From contig CM056742.1 of NCBI GenBank assembly GCA_029851415.1, positions 159,407,121 through 159,471,120 of the forward strand: a stretch of 64,000 bases of DNA, given 5' to 3'. Position numbers and translations under genes: made by a program. Shown here one piece after another: positions 10,751 to 23,960 of this stretch (positions within the stretch are counted from its first letter, which is position 1; each line of letters opens with the position of its first letter). The notes beneath the pieces are model-generated. The model searched no databases and was not told the origin of the DNA. It saw nothing but the letters and a program-made list of their open reading frames with translations. Source of the DNA: Eretmocerus hayati. Taxonomy: Eukaryota > Arthropoda > Insecta > Hymenoptera > Aphelinidae.

Positions 10751-13700
10751 TTAATGCAGCTGATTGCTTGTCTGTCACACATGGCAATTGTAATAGAGGA
10801 CTTTTCAGTGTGATATGTATATCACGGAAGAATGTCAATTTCTTTGACATAAAATGAGATTTGGTCAGTACACGGTAAGAGCAGGCTCCTTAAAAATTAT
10901 GCTATTTTTAACTTCCATACAAGAAACCAGAAAGGTTATTGAAGATAACACTAATTGTCAACAAACGGGAATTTCAATGCAATTGGAACAAATCATTCTG
11001 ATTTTACAAAAGCATTAGTAAATGTTCGGTACCGAGAAGAACTACAGCGAATATCTCTCGAAGTTGAGGGACAGTCCCCGCGAACGAGTTGAAAATCATC
11101 TCAAGATTCTGAGATGATTAACTAGAATTATGTGTAAGATACCTTAAAGAAACTGATTATGAAAAAGATGGGTAAAGCCGAACTCTAAAGAAACCAGACT
11201 ATGCTCCAGGAATGAGGAACAGAATGTTGGGAATGCATGAAGAGTTGATTAGCCGAGATATCCTGGCAGTACAGGCTCATCAGATGCAACTTTCATGTAA
11301 CATCTGTAAAAATCAAAACGGGAAACCATTGCAAGTATCTCCACAACACATGAGAATTCAAGCTCTGGCCAAGTCTGTCACTCAACCAGCAGAAAATGAA
11401 GCTCTATCAGAGCTCCTGCGAGCCTCAACACTACAAGCAGAATTCTGCAGCTTCATATAGAGCTTTTTTCGCGACTTTGATGACGTACAGCCCAAGTAGT
11501 GTTGCACGGTATGGAATCGTCACATCAAGCGTGACCGTTCTGCGCTACTTGGCTCAATGTCTCGTGTTCGCGGTTCTAACAGGGGAGAGATCTGCTCACG
11601 CCTATATTCCTCGACGACGATGGATAAAAAGGGGGCCAGCAACAACTAGCACCATTATCTATTCCTACAGAATCACCAAACACTACTGTGCTACAGAGAT
11701 GAAGCCTTGAGGCAAAAAAAGCGGGTGTCGCTGCTAGGTGGTGAATCTGATCTCACCTCTATATAGAGACTACACGATCAATTTTCCCCTCTCGAATAAG
11801 CTGCCGTATAATAAACCTATACGTACTTGGTAATACATTTTTACAGGCATGTGGTTATACGATCTCGATTTACACTATCCAGCGTCGCAAACGAGATGTG
11901 CATGTGTGTTATAATGGTGAAGAGTTTCGATGTTGTTTCGAGAAGGTGGATTTGAGAATTGATTTATAAAATAGCTTGGGGAGTTGGAAAAAATAAGCAT
12001 TTCGAGGTAAATAAAGTTTGGTTGGCGCGTGCCGGAGACGATGACGGAGACGACGATGGTATAAGAGACTTCCAGGAGAACGAAGATCGTTCACATTTTT
12101 CACGCCTTTCATAGTGGATGCAGCGCGAGGTTGGTGCAGCAAAGCTGATGATATTGTTTCGGGTTGGGCGCAACGAGTCGTTTGTGAGGAGATTTATGGG
12201 GTGGGAGTTGCTTGCAAAAAAAGTTGTATAAGGGGACGTTAGTGACTTAGTGTTTTTGCTGAATTGCCAGTGAGGAATTTTTTCGATATTGGCGTCTCGT
12301 GGTGGCGTAAACACTCTCAGTACTTTGGTTGCGAGAAGATATGGAACTTGTGCATTTGAATGAAGAATCTTTAAATTTAACCGTGTCTGCTAAAAGAAGA
12401 ATTGAAGTGTAACTGTGTAAAAAGTGAAGAAACAAGAATATTCTTCATTTTGATGGAGACAAAGGAATGAAAAAATTTTCTGTTAGGAAAGTTTATAATT
12501 TGTCGTATCAATGATTAATAGGTTTGATTCAGAACCACCCATGGTTGGTATAAATTGTGTACGTACTCGTGGAATGCATGAAGTATGCGTGTTTATTACA
12601 CAACCGTATTCTTTCTTGTACATGGCGTTTTTAAATATTCGATTCAGAAGACAAGGTCAATAATCTCCACAAAATATGATAAATCAACATTTTTGCCATC
12701 ATATCATACTCACAGCATATTAGACGCAACAATAATAATCATTATCATCGTTTGTTGATCAAGTTTCTCACTAGATCTAGTCTTTATGAATCCTATTCAC
12801 TGATAGAAATGGTGAGCATATTTTGGCCAATCACTAGCCAAGTTGAATTGCTACTGGCCATAAGTGGCCAGAAAAAACTGGTCACCATTTCTACCAGGGC
12901 TGTGATCCATTTGGTGACTTTGCAAGCTCTGTCCGAAAGGCCGCTATTGAAAACTCTATATTATCAGTAGTGTTGGGGATAGAAAATAACAGTAATTTGA
13001 CTTGAATTCATATCATCATAACGGAATGTTGCATTTCAGGATGTTACATTCGGCTATCGCACTCATTGGTTTTGCTGTTTTTGTCAAAATTAACAGAAAT
13101 TCTCACATACAAATATCTTTCATTATGGATTAAGATATTTGTAAGTTTCATGGAATTCAGCTCACTAACGCTATAATCATCAAAATTTTTGAATGATTTT
13201 CATATTGACCTAATAAAGGAGTTAGTCACAGATGACCTATGAAATAGTTCGAAAATTCATTGCAATCGTCATGGTTTTCTGAACAAGGAAAAAAAAACAT
13301 TGATCAATCCCTACGAAGAACTCTTCTCTTCACAAGAAATCTCTCGCGTATTGTCCGTAATTTGCACCGTTTGCCCAACTCATACGCATACATCGCGCAA
13401 TCTCAGCACATCTATTATTTGGCAGAGAAGCTGCTCTATACAGACAAGAGAGTACAATGACTGCGTGAAAAAAAGAAAGCGCTGCAGCAGCAGTAGCATC
13501 AGACGAAACGAAGTGTAACGCTTTCACGGCGCGAGAGAGGCGCAGCCAGATTGTGTATGTAGCAGTAAAGTTGGCGCTATTCTGATTGTCAGGTCGATTA
13601 AATTTTGTCTGAAAGCGTAATACACAGTTATTTTGATAATGGATGGCGATTCTCCGAGAAAATTAGACATTAAATTAAAAAGGCAAGTAAAATGATGAAG

Positions 13701-15059
13701 GTGAATGCTCGCTCGTGAGTCGTCCAATGGTGCACGAGTAATACCACCAATGATGCGGTGGATTACTTTTTGTATTTATAGCTTATGAGATATTATTCAT
13801 TACATTTGATCACGATTTAGCACACCTGCCACACTGTGTAATTGAAAATAAATTCATTCAAACTCTAAATTTCAAGCTACCTATATCGTGCACTGAGTGT
13901 GAGAAAATTCATCACAAAGTTTGTAAGCTTTTAACCAAATACTTCTAGTTTTGATTGAAAATCCTAAATTTGGCATGTTTATCCGCGTTCAAGTTGGTCA
14001 TCATAATCCTGCTCGGGTCCTTAATTAATGGCCTTGGTCTCTAGCATCAGCCACTAATGGTACAATCTCGGTGAGATTTCATCGATGCGATCAATCCTGA
14101 ATGATCGAGATGGCTATCAGTATATGTACACATAACAGCTATCACATCAATCATGAAAGCTCTTTGCAGATTCTCTCCAGACAGAGGGAGTTTTGCTCGA
14201 GCGCGCTGATTCTTCCCCAAGAGTTTTTTTTTTTTTTGCAAAGCTGGGCTATAAAAGTACACCACAACTATCTTCACGTATACGTTCACTTGTATTAATC
14301 TGAGTAAGTATTACACACAGGCACATAGAATGGACGTCATATCCGAGAATAGACGCAAGTAAATACACGTGCGGGACGAGTAGATTTATCGCAAGCTATG
14401 GATGCTCCAAAGCCATCAAGCAGTTGCCGAGACAGAATGTGTTCAATGTTCGAGCGAGTACGCCATCTATATTATTGCCCAGAGAAGATTTCTTTTCCTT
14501 CCTCTCGCAAATTCTTTTGTTATAATGGCTTATTGCGCGAATTTTAACGCCTTCAAGAAACGTTCAAATGTGTGTTGCCAAGACAGCTTGCAGTACAGAC
14601 TCGCTATCAGCTGTACAACACTCAAAAGTTTCACTCGAGGAAGCAAAAAATTTGCGAATCGAAACTATTAGTAACGAGAAACTAAGAATCGCGATCGGTG
14701 GTCTCTCTTTCTTTCTTTCTTTCTCAAAGGGAGGCTTTTATATCGAGCATGGTAAATGTTATGTACGTGCAGATGGGGCGTAGAGCATTTCTACTACGCC
14801 GATATAAATACAAGAGCATTGTTCAGATTTTCAATTAATTTTGATCGATACGATACGGTGCACTGGTCAATTGATCGGGCATCATCAGAGGAATTAAGTA
14901 CCCCCTCTGTAAAACGGTGATGCTATAAAGTGTCGGATACGCGTCGATGGGTTCTTACGATCATTTTAGATCGATTGTATAGCTTTTAAAATCGATATAG
15001 ACTGTAGATGGATGAACTTGGAATGTGATCAAGGAATAGTACATCTCTATACAAGGATG
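10751..15059. other. Spacer with no recognised gene
   Basis: AT-rich DNA with only short, shadow-like open frames. The region near 11.2-11.7 kb has two overlapping frames of 82 and 104 codons with no recognisable domain. A small inverted-repeat element lies at 12.8 kb and a short TTCT-type microsatellite near 14707-14725. I see no tRNA-like or rRNA-like sequence. Confidence 0.55.
12801..12899. mobile_element. About 100-base inverted-repeat (MITE-like) remnant
   Basis: The ends TAGAAATGGTGA (12804-12815) and TCACCATTTCTA (12882-12893) are exact reverse complements. Inside are further inverted GGCCA-containing segments. The size and structure fit a minimal MITE or a single hairpin repeat. No target-site duplication is evident. 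Confidence 0.5.
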
Positions 15060-15330
15060 TAGAACTTTTTTCGCATCCGGGTGATGGATTTCCCCTCGCC
15101 TGCGGCTCGGGACGGAATAATCACAAAACTATACGAAATAGTACATTTTGCATCGAATTGATGAGATTGTAGCTCGCTTCTGAGCAATTGATTTTCAGCC
15201 TGAGCCGCAAGCGAGGGTCGGAACAATCGTTCGAGACAGGAAACCTCATGAACGAGGTGCGACTACTATTTTTGAAATTTTGTAGGCCAACCAAAACATC
15301 GAAAAATTGCAAAAATAGATTTCATTCTCG
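15060..15330 (+). repeat. Dispersed repeat R1, copy 2
   Basis: It contains the R1 core twice in opposite orientation: CCCTCGCCTGCGGCTCGGGAC near 15094 and GAGCCGCAAGCGAGGGTCGG near 15202. The second half aligns with 10490-10750. The first half (GATGGATTTCC next to the core) matches the start of copy 3 near 26810. The inverted pair makes this copy a potential hairpin. Confidence 0.75.
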
Positions 15331-15873
15331 TGTATCGAAAAGTACTTTCTAGGAGAAACTTTGAGTAAAAGCCGACAAATTATGCGCGAAGAACACCTTT
15401 ACCCACACTGTATGGAAAATGGAATTATAAAGTCTGCACCCATGAAATACATGAGATATTAGATTACAGACACTAAATTTGCCAGCACCACACAGACACT
15501 CGCTCTAAAATGATGGAAAAACATTGCCACCGTTAGACGCGACTCGTTCATCCTCGCGATGTGTTCTTCAACGCATCAAATTTATCACAAGAGAATGAAA
15601 ATATTTGCTTGGGTGCGGAATGAGTTTGTAAACACAGTGCGACAAATTCACCCCAAGCTTAATTAATCAGTAGAACGCGTGCATTAACGATGTATTACCC
15701 ATTGCACCAGAGTTGGATAAAGTTCGCATCGAGTAACTACGATGTTTACTACAGTCATAAATCGTCATTGTTGTCGTTGTTTTGCAGAAAGGAAAGTAAA
15801 TTAGCCACGGTGTGCCGCTCGGTACAATTAAATTAATGCGTTGAATCAAAAGAAAAAAGGAGAATTAGATTTT

Positions 15874-16984
15874 TTTTGGCGGTAGAAGATAGGTGCTGGT
15901 TCTATTTTTTTTTCAGGTGTAGGACACTCCGTAGAACCATGTCTACCACTTCCGAACAAATTTCGCTGGCCGGAAAAAATTATTAAACAATGAATTACTA
16001 GAAAAAACGACACTTTTCGCAGATTAATGTCTATAGCTCTGTGGGTATAACTTTGAGCGAGTTTGCTTTTATTTCATCTTCTAGCTAGTGAAAAAAACCT
16101 ACAGATTAAAAAAAAATTTGTTGCTCTAGCCTATTTTTTGTTGGAGTTACATAGGTTTAAACAAAAAAAGACATAAGCGCGTGAGAAACGGTGAACTTCA
16201 AAATCGAGCGCCTAGGATTTTTTCGCAATATTTCTGGTTCCACGCGACCAATTTCCTTCATTCTTTTTTTAATCTGGGGTAGCTTGAGAAAAAAACGTGA
16301 TTGGCTGGTTTCATTTTCGGGTTCTTCCTCATCTAATCGATGTATTTCGAGATTTTAATATACAATGAGAGGCGTGTGCAAAAGTTATAAACAATTGGCT
16401 CTCAAAAATCGCCTATACAAGATATAGTAATGATTCAAACGAGATACTGAAGAGTAGACTTCTAGGTATCACCCTGATTTTTCCCGAAACACCATCTTTG
16501 TTTATAAAAAAGTTACGCCACTTCTCCTGAAAAACAGTTTCTTATAAGCAAATAGGATTGTTCAAAAAAGGTTCAATGAATCGTCACCAAATTTGGTATG
16601 CTTATTAACCTCAATAAGCACTATAGATTGTCCGAGTTTTTGGCCTCATTAGTTAACTATTGGAGGATTAACAACCATTTGTTTAAAATAGTTTTTTTTG
16701 TTTAAACCTATGTAACTCCAACAAAAAATAGGCTAGAGCAATAAATTTTTTTTTGAATTTGTAGGTTTTTTTACTAGCTAGAAGATGAGACCAAAGTTAA
16801 CTCGCTCGAAGTTATACCCACAGAGCTATTGGCATTAATCTGCGAAAGGTGTCGTTTTTACCAGTAATTCATTGTTAATCATTTTTTCCGGCCAGCGAAA
16901 TTTGATCGGAAGCGGTAGACATGGTTCTATGGAGTGTCCTGCACCTGAAAAAAATGAAACCAGCACCTATCTTCTACCGCCAAA
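15874..16984. mobile_element. 1.1-kb DNA element with about 295-base terminal inverted repeats
   Basis: The left arm at 15874-16169 and the right arm at 16691-16984 are reverse complements with moderate divergence. Shared blocks include GGCGGTAGAAGATAGGTGCTGG, GGCCGGAAAAAAT-like sequence, TATAGCTCTGTGGGTATAAC and GTTGGAGTTACATAGGTTTAAAC, shown here by their outermost and innermost parts. The spacer of about 520 bases has no open frame of note. A shared AGAATTAG just outside each arm suggests the repeat once extended 10-25 bases further. It is most likely a non-autonomous TIR transposon. Confidence 0.75.
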
Positions 16985-19900
16985 ATGACGTCCTTTTCGA
17001 GCTAATTCTACTGGCCTAAGAGAGCTTTCACATATTACATAAACAAGTTTGCAGGTAGGAATATTAGGCACGGTGTGCACAGAAGGAAAGCACGCCAAAT
17101 TTCAAACTTCATTCTGAGATCTTGGAATGCCTCATTTCCTTTCTGGATTTTGATATAAAGAGACCACAAATTGCGACACTTGTCAAATGTTTGTGTGAAA
17201 AGGATGGCTCTGCTGACCACTGTGGGGTAAGATTATCATCCTCAAGCACACCATCTCACGGGTAATCAAAACGCATTCATGCTTTTACAAACAACTTGAA
17301 TAAGCCCACGCGTGGCATTCAATTGTTGATATTATGCGTACGAAAGGAGCTTTTTACTTCGCAAGCTCGAGGTATAGAGGAAATAACCTCAAAGACAGCT
17401 TTGCCCGACGTTAATCTTCTTCTGAAACTTTTTCATGCATCCCTCAGCGTGCCACTGGTTTTATGCAAAAAAAGCGCATTCAAGAGTGGCAAGATCCTAT
17501 ATAAGCTTGATGGCACGAGTGCGAGTCTTGAAGAAATAAATTATGGCGTCGAATGAAGGATACGTGCGTAAAGAGGAGGTTTCGAAGGCGCTCCAAAATG
17601 CTTCTCCTGCATGGTTAACAGGGACAGGCGAACGCCTTTTCTGTACACTGTATTTATTCCCTAAAGCTTGCGAGATGAGCTTGCAACGATGCAGAAAGCG
17701 ACACATAGGACGAAACTCATCGACTTAAACAGTCCTCGCATTTATTTCACTCTTAAAAATATCTCTCAAACTCTTGGTTGAACTGTTTTAGTTGGCTCTT
17801 ACTTGTTCTATTTTTTTTCTTGTTTTTACAAGTGTTTTGTTTTGTACGAAGTAGACGGGAGAAACAACTTTTATGTGTGCATGCACAGAAACGATGAGCG
17901 CTTCGATTGCATCGGTAATTGCTTGCAGGGGATATAATTGCGGAAAGCGGGCTCTGTCTATAGATTAGCTAGACGCACATTCAGCGAGTAGCTTGTTTAT
18001 GAACTCGTCGTCGACTTCATACCTGAGATCATTGAACGGACCAAGACCTATTTTTACGAGTAGAAGAATAACGACTATCGATGGTGGACACGCGAAAAAC
18101 TCATTATTTGGCAAATTTGCGAGGAACGTGTAATTTGTTCGAATTACGCGGTTTTGAAACAGGCGAGATGTAGCCCAAGAGCTCGGCATTGATCCGGCAT
18201 TGATAAGTAGACAAAAAATTGTCCGGATTCGTGTTTGAATACAGGATTGATTCGTGGATGGTCCATCAATATTTGTCACACAGTATTCACAATTATGAAA
18301 TTTTGTTAGAAAACAGGTGCGATTCGGTAAGTGAGCTTATTTCAAGCGCATTTTTCGCATGAAAAACATAACGAAAACCCTGGAACACTCCAGTGAGGCT
18401 TCAAATTTTACAAGTATACTTTAAAATGGTTCGAGCATTGCTCTCAGAGTTACAGTTATTCAGAATCGGAGTAGTGGTAGGATATTTGTCGTATTAGAAA
18501 GAATTCATCACTCAAGAAGTCACTCCGAATCGTACAGCATTGAACTCAAGTGCATGTAGAAGTGATGGGGCCACGAACTCCTGAGACATGAATTGAAATA
18601 TTTTGCGACACCTTGGAGCACGAGTAAAGACATTAGCAAAAGTTTATCATGAGACAGGTCGATCTGCAAGCACAAGCTCTCAGTGGTCTCACTGCTGCAC
18701 ACCCGCACACACGTACAATTTGGTGCAATCGCACACAAACACTCAGTTACCGATGCACCAAGTACCAAAGAACTTGGCCAACGCACCTCTTATTCTTTAT
18801 CCTTTGGAACCCTTCAGTGTGCACACAAGCACGTATAATGCGTACTGAGCTGTACACGTTTAGTCACCATTATATACATAAATGTACAGTGTATTATGAC
18901 CACCAGGCGGGATACATCATATGGAAGGCACAGATATGGAAGCCTTGCTCGGTCACGGATATCCGCCGGATATCCGCGAGTGCGAATCTTCTTCAGGCTC
19001 GTGCGATTCATAATGTCGTATATGTAGTGATGCTCCCCTCTTAATATTTTCTTCGTCAACATTTCTGAGTCGCCAACATCGTCAGACCCCCTCTGGATTA
19101 CTCCTACTTCGGCTTGTATTATGTACGTAATGTAGCAAAAGAAGATATTCCCTAGAGAGTAGTGAGTCCAAGTTATATCTAGAGGGTACAAATTGATCAA
19201 GGAGATTTTCTTCTTCCTTTTTTCACGAAAAAAAGAGCTGAGCTTACAAGAGAAAATACGGACTTGCGAATAAAAGGTGTGCAGATATACGAAGATGAGC
19301 TTTTTCATGGTCGCCTAGGGCACCATTTCATTCACTTTTCACTATACGGCAATGCCTGTGTAGGCACGTCTCTTATTCTCGAAACATGTATTGGGGTTCT
19401 TTTCCCTTTGTTTCTTTCCCTGGTATTCACGCTTTTTCGGCTGATCTTGAAGAAAAATGTTGAGTGGGATAGTTTGACATAATTCAAAATATCACTTTTG
19501 GACAATTTTTCCAATACTAAGAACTTGACTCGTCTTTCTTCAGTTAAAGGAAAATGAGAATTGCACCTTCGTGCATTTACATTTGATAGATACTTTTTCT
19601 GCTCAAAACATTTTATGGTTCGTCTTTTTTTGAATTAGACGCTGCATAGGTATCACGTAGGTGCTCAAGAGCTTCGCAAAATACCGAAATAAGAAAAATC
19701 TTTCTTCTGTAATCTACAATTCATGATCCTGAAAAAATGATTGATAACTAATATGACGTTTCTCTAGAAGTCATGGCAATGAGGTCAAATTGGAATCAGT
19801 TTCTGACTCTTTCCGTAATTTGTTATAAAAATTGTTGATACGTTCATCAAGTCTTTGAAATCTCAATACTCAGTGAGGAACGTTGTTTCATATTCCAGAA

Positions 19901-20309
19901 ATCGCGCACATTCTAATTATGTGTACGAGTGCCTTAATTGAGATCTCAACTTCTCATTTGAGATAATGTTTCTTTTTTATAAAAATACCCGTAAAAATCA
20001 ACCAGCTCAGAAGAGCTCACTACTATAAGTAAAGAAAACAACTTGGAACTCTGCTTCATCTTTTTTTCCGAACGCATTCATCCTCATGTCCTCCAAGCGC
20101 GTGTATTTTTAGGTTATTGGAACGAAGCAGGACAGAGTGGAGCGATACAAGCAGCGAATGGAGAACATCATGTGCTTAAAATCTTCAGGAAGATACAATG
20201 TACTCCTACTTTGAATCGAATAATTTGTCAATGAGCTTAATCAAAATTAAAAAATTCAAAACAACGAGTACAATTTACGAATAATTTGAGACTAATTTTT
20301 TGATTCAGA

Positions 20310-20495
20310 TTACCCCAAGTTCGTTATTAAATTTAATTCAAGATTGAACAAGAAAGTACATTTCATAAGCGTTGACAGTATCTCAAGTTGCCAAGAGCCA
20401 GACGGAAAAATGGTTCTAGTTAAGAATGGGAACAAGATGAAGATTATCACAGTAATTGTGACGACGACGACGAGTGTCCGTTGAATAGCAGACAT
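20310..20495 (-). CDS. Candidate short membrane-anchored peptide, 61 aa, unrecognised
   Basis: From an ATG at 20495 the frame gives a short polar start (MSAIQRT) and a very hydrophobic run at about residues 8-26, then a mixed segment. This resembles a signal anchor. The frame could be a first exon that continues elsewhere, or chance. No family is recognised and no neighbouring gene supports it. Confidence 0.12.
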   Translation of the reverse strand: MSAIQRTLVVVVTITVIIFILFPFLTRTIFPSGSWQLEILSTLMKCTFLFNLELNLITNLG

Positions 20496-23400
20496 TCTAA
20501 AAGTAAACTTGCATTCTAGTCGAGTTTGTCATGAATTCAATGATCGACTGGTTTTGTACAGCTAACTGTATCAGCTTGGAAATGCACATCTGATAAAATT
20601 CCGCGAAATAAAAATCGCGAGATATTATCATTTAGAAGAATCTGAAATAAAGAGTGCACTCTTACAAAAAGCGAGGTACAACTTTTGTATGCAAAAATGC
20701 ATGTTTCTCAAATAACTGCTAATTTGGTAACTTTCACATGCGTCAGAGGCCTCCAAATAATTATATTCACCGAACGTACAAAAGATACAAAATATCTGAG
20801 TAGAATTTGAAAACCACTCAATATTTCAGTTACTCTTGCAGTCAAAGTCCTCGATACTTATAGATTGTCTTTAATTAGATTATCGCTGCAAGAAGATGGT
20901 AAACTCGAGCAAGACCATTTGAAATTATTCCACTCTGAATGTCAAAATTTGCAAGGATATGTTAGTTGCGATCTCATTAAAATAATCTCTCGTGAGAATT
21001 TTCATCCCAAAACAATGTGGAATTCGAATACTCATTAAATTCAGACAATTTAAGAGAAAAAGAACAGATTTTCGAAGGTCACAATTTCATATATTTTCTG
21101 CAATCAAATTTTCACAATCGAACTAACGGAAAAACTAGAATTTCACCGGCTCTAATTGAGTCGTTCGCTGGAAATAACGAGACATCAAAGGAAGGGAAAT
21201 TGACCCATATGCATCGTTCTCCTTTTGAAATTGCATGTTTTATAAGGTAGCCACATTACTGATGGTATACAAGCCATTATCAACAAATTGAAGAAAGCAT
21301 ATCAATGGACACTATACGCAAGATTGCACACGAAGACTCGTATAAAGATACTCCGGACAAAAAATCGTTTGTACGTGATGAGGTATAGAATAATATACGC
21401 TCCAACAACTAATATAAAAATATTTCTTGGGTGTATATGTTTCCATATAGATCACGGAAATGACGTCATACGGAAGCCTCTATATGCGGTCACATTCCTA
21501 GGGCGCGCTGAATGTACAATTAAATCATAAAGAATTGACTTCCCTATAAGCATAGAGCCCTGCACCTTCTACTCGGTCTTTTCTATAGGTGCACAACTCT
21601 TTCTCTTCGAGTAATTTACTTTTACGCGAGTTTTATTTTCTTTGCGGGAGGCCGCTGCACCCGCGCCATTTCATGCCTACCTATATACTATATAGGGATC
21701 GAGTTCACAATATATAGTATCTCAGACCAAGTTTTATCGCTGCAGTCGGAGAAAATTAGTTTCGTTCGCCTGAGTGTCTTTTTTACGCGTAAACTCAACT
21801 CCCTTTTTTGTTACACGCACTCATATTATACTCTCGAAAGTTCACCGTTATTCGAGTATTGAGTGAGAAAAAAGGGCTCAAAATTTAATTACCATCCATG
21901 AAAATTTGTTGGATTTTAATTATGAATGTCCTTGAGTACAGAGGAAGAGAACAGAAACATATAAAGTATTGTTGTTGATTGGAGAATTTATTCACGGTCG
22001 AACGTACAGACTCTTTGATAGATCTCAATCAACGATTTAGTAAAGGGGATGTTTTTATGGGGAAGGTATTACAGATGCCAAGAGATACGATTTGACGAGG
22101 GCATTTCGTACGATGCAGTTTCAAATTTTACGAGTACGACATGCGAATGAGTTAAATGCTCATAAAAAGAGAGGGAGATTGACGAGCGATGACCTCGATA
22201 AAATTATCTGGATGCTGGAGTACGTACATAGCGCGTCAAATTTGTTAAAAGGCCCGTTGATGAGATGAGTTAAAATTTTTTACGAGCCACCGAGCGCATT
22301 TGAGATGATGTGAATGCTTTCATTGCGGATCAATTGCGATAAAAAAAACGAAAATTTATATTACGACCTGAATGATGAATTCTAAAGACAGAATGGGGCG
22401 ATATCTGCAGTAAAAAAATCTCCAATCAAGTTCCTAACAAAGTCGTAGCTTGAAAAAATTAAGATTGAGACTTACCGAGAATGTGAGAGCTTGCGAGCAA
22501 AAAGCTCGATTCTCGCTGAAAGATTCAGAATTCACTTTTATTCCAAGCGGTTTGTGTCTCGATGTAACTAGTGATGATATGGTCACAATTGATGATGCAG
22601 AAAAGTCACTAAAATGATCTTCCAACACTTCGCAACACCGCAAGCACACGTATAAATAATAGACAATCCTCAAGAATATGATTCTCGAGTTTTAGCACTG
22701 TTCTAACTGCTTTACCAAAACTAATTTTTTTATTCACCGCGGACAGTCACTAATTGGTTGCACAGGATACTTTTGCCACAAATATAAAAATTCACAAACT
22801 TTGAGAGCGAGTACTTGTATTAAGGCTTGGAGGAGGCACACAACTTGCCGAACGGATGACGAGAGAGTGAATGGACGCGCGGACCAAGAACGCGTTCGCT
22901 GAAGCTTGGCGGCTCTGGAAACGGATTCTCGATCCCCCACGAGAGTAAACGACCTCCATCACTGTGTGCTTAGCAGTCGAAGCAGCAGATACCCGCATGA
23001 AACTTCTAGTAGACTGTACCCTGATTGGTATGAGTATACCTAGGTATGGACAGGGTCCTTTGCTGTTTTCTAATCGAAGCTCGAGTGGAGACCGTGCATC
23101 AGGACTTCCGTCATTGCTTTGGAGGAGCGTTCACCCGGATGCGCGTGATATACTATTAGATGCAGGTGTGCGAGAGAAAATTGGAAAATTTTCAACACCA
23201 ATTTCCAAAGGTTGATACATTTCTGAGAGATGATTCAAACTTGCTTAATCTAGACCTCAGAATCCGGAATCAAAACAATTGTTTGACTTGAAAAGAATCA
23301 GTAATTGGTGGCAAAAAGACGAAATGAAACATTTCTGGTTTTTTTTCTTGATTATTAAAAAATTGAACGTGCGAAGTGGTTTCATTCTCGTGGACATGTG

Positions 23401-23827
23401 TTCGTAGATTCGCCAAAAATTCACCTGATTTATTTCTCAAATTTATGCTATTCGATGTCAATTCAAAGTTGTCACAAACATTAACCCATTCATTACTTTA
23501 TCCCCTGCAGGAGACATTATATCGATTTCCAGTAATTCGTGATACATAGTTTTCTTGTAGTGCATCGGAACAGTCTGAAAAGATTCTGAAAAATCTCTAT
23601 CCCTACAAGAAACATAATGGAACACCAATGAGATTTCAATCAATATGGAATTATGCGAGAGAAATAAAAAACTAATTTTCAGAATTCCCAACTTCGTTAT
23701 CTTTGACCGTTTTTCCACTCCAGAAACATATTCTGATGAGGAAAACGGCATTTCTGACAGCAGGGGCAATTTTGTCGTGAACGTGTGAGGAACCGGACAT
23801 GTTCATTGGAGTCTCTAAGATCCTTCG

Positions 23828-23960
23828 ACTGAGTTCTCCTTGGCGAAACCTTCGAGTGGACGAAATCGCAGTCGAATTTGACTGATTTTTGGCCAAATTC
23901 AGTCGAAACCGACATTTCCTTGTCGATGCCTTCGAGTGGACGGAATCTCAGTCGAAGAAA
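23828..23960 (+). repeat. Short tandem duplication, about 80-base period
   Basis: CCTTCGAGTGGACGAAATC followed by GCAGTCGAA (near 23848) recurs as CCTTCGAGTGGACGGAATC followed by TCAGTCGAA (near 23929). The left context TCCTTG is also shared. The two units are diverged by several substitutions. A further inverted TCGAATTTGACTGA / CAAATTCAGTCGAA pair lies between them. Confidence 0.6.

Noticed and set aside
18130..18160. GTTCGAATTAC resembling a tRNA B box
   Set aside because: No matching A box, acceptor stem or cloverleaf around it on either strand.
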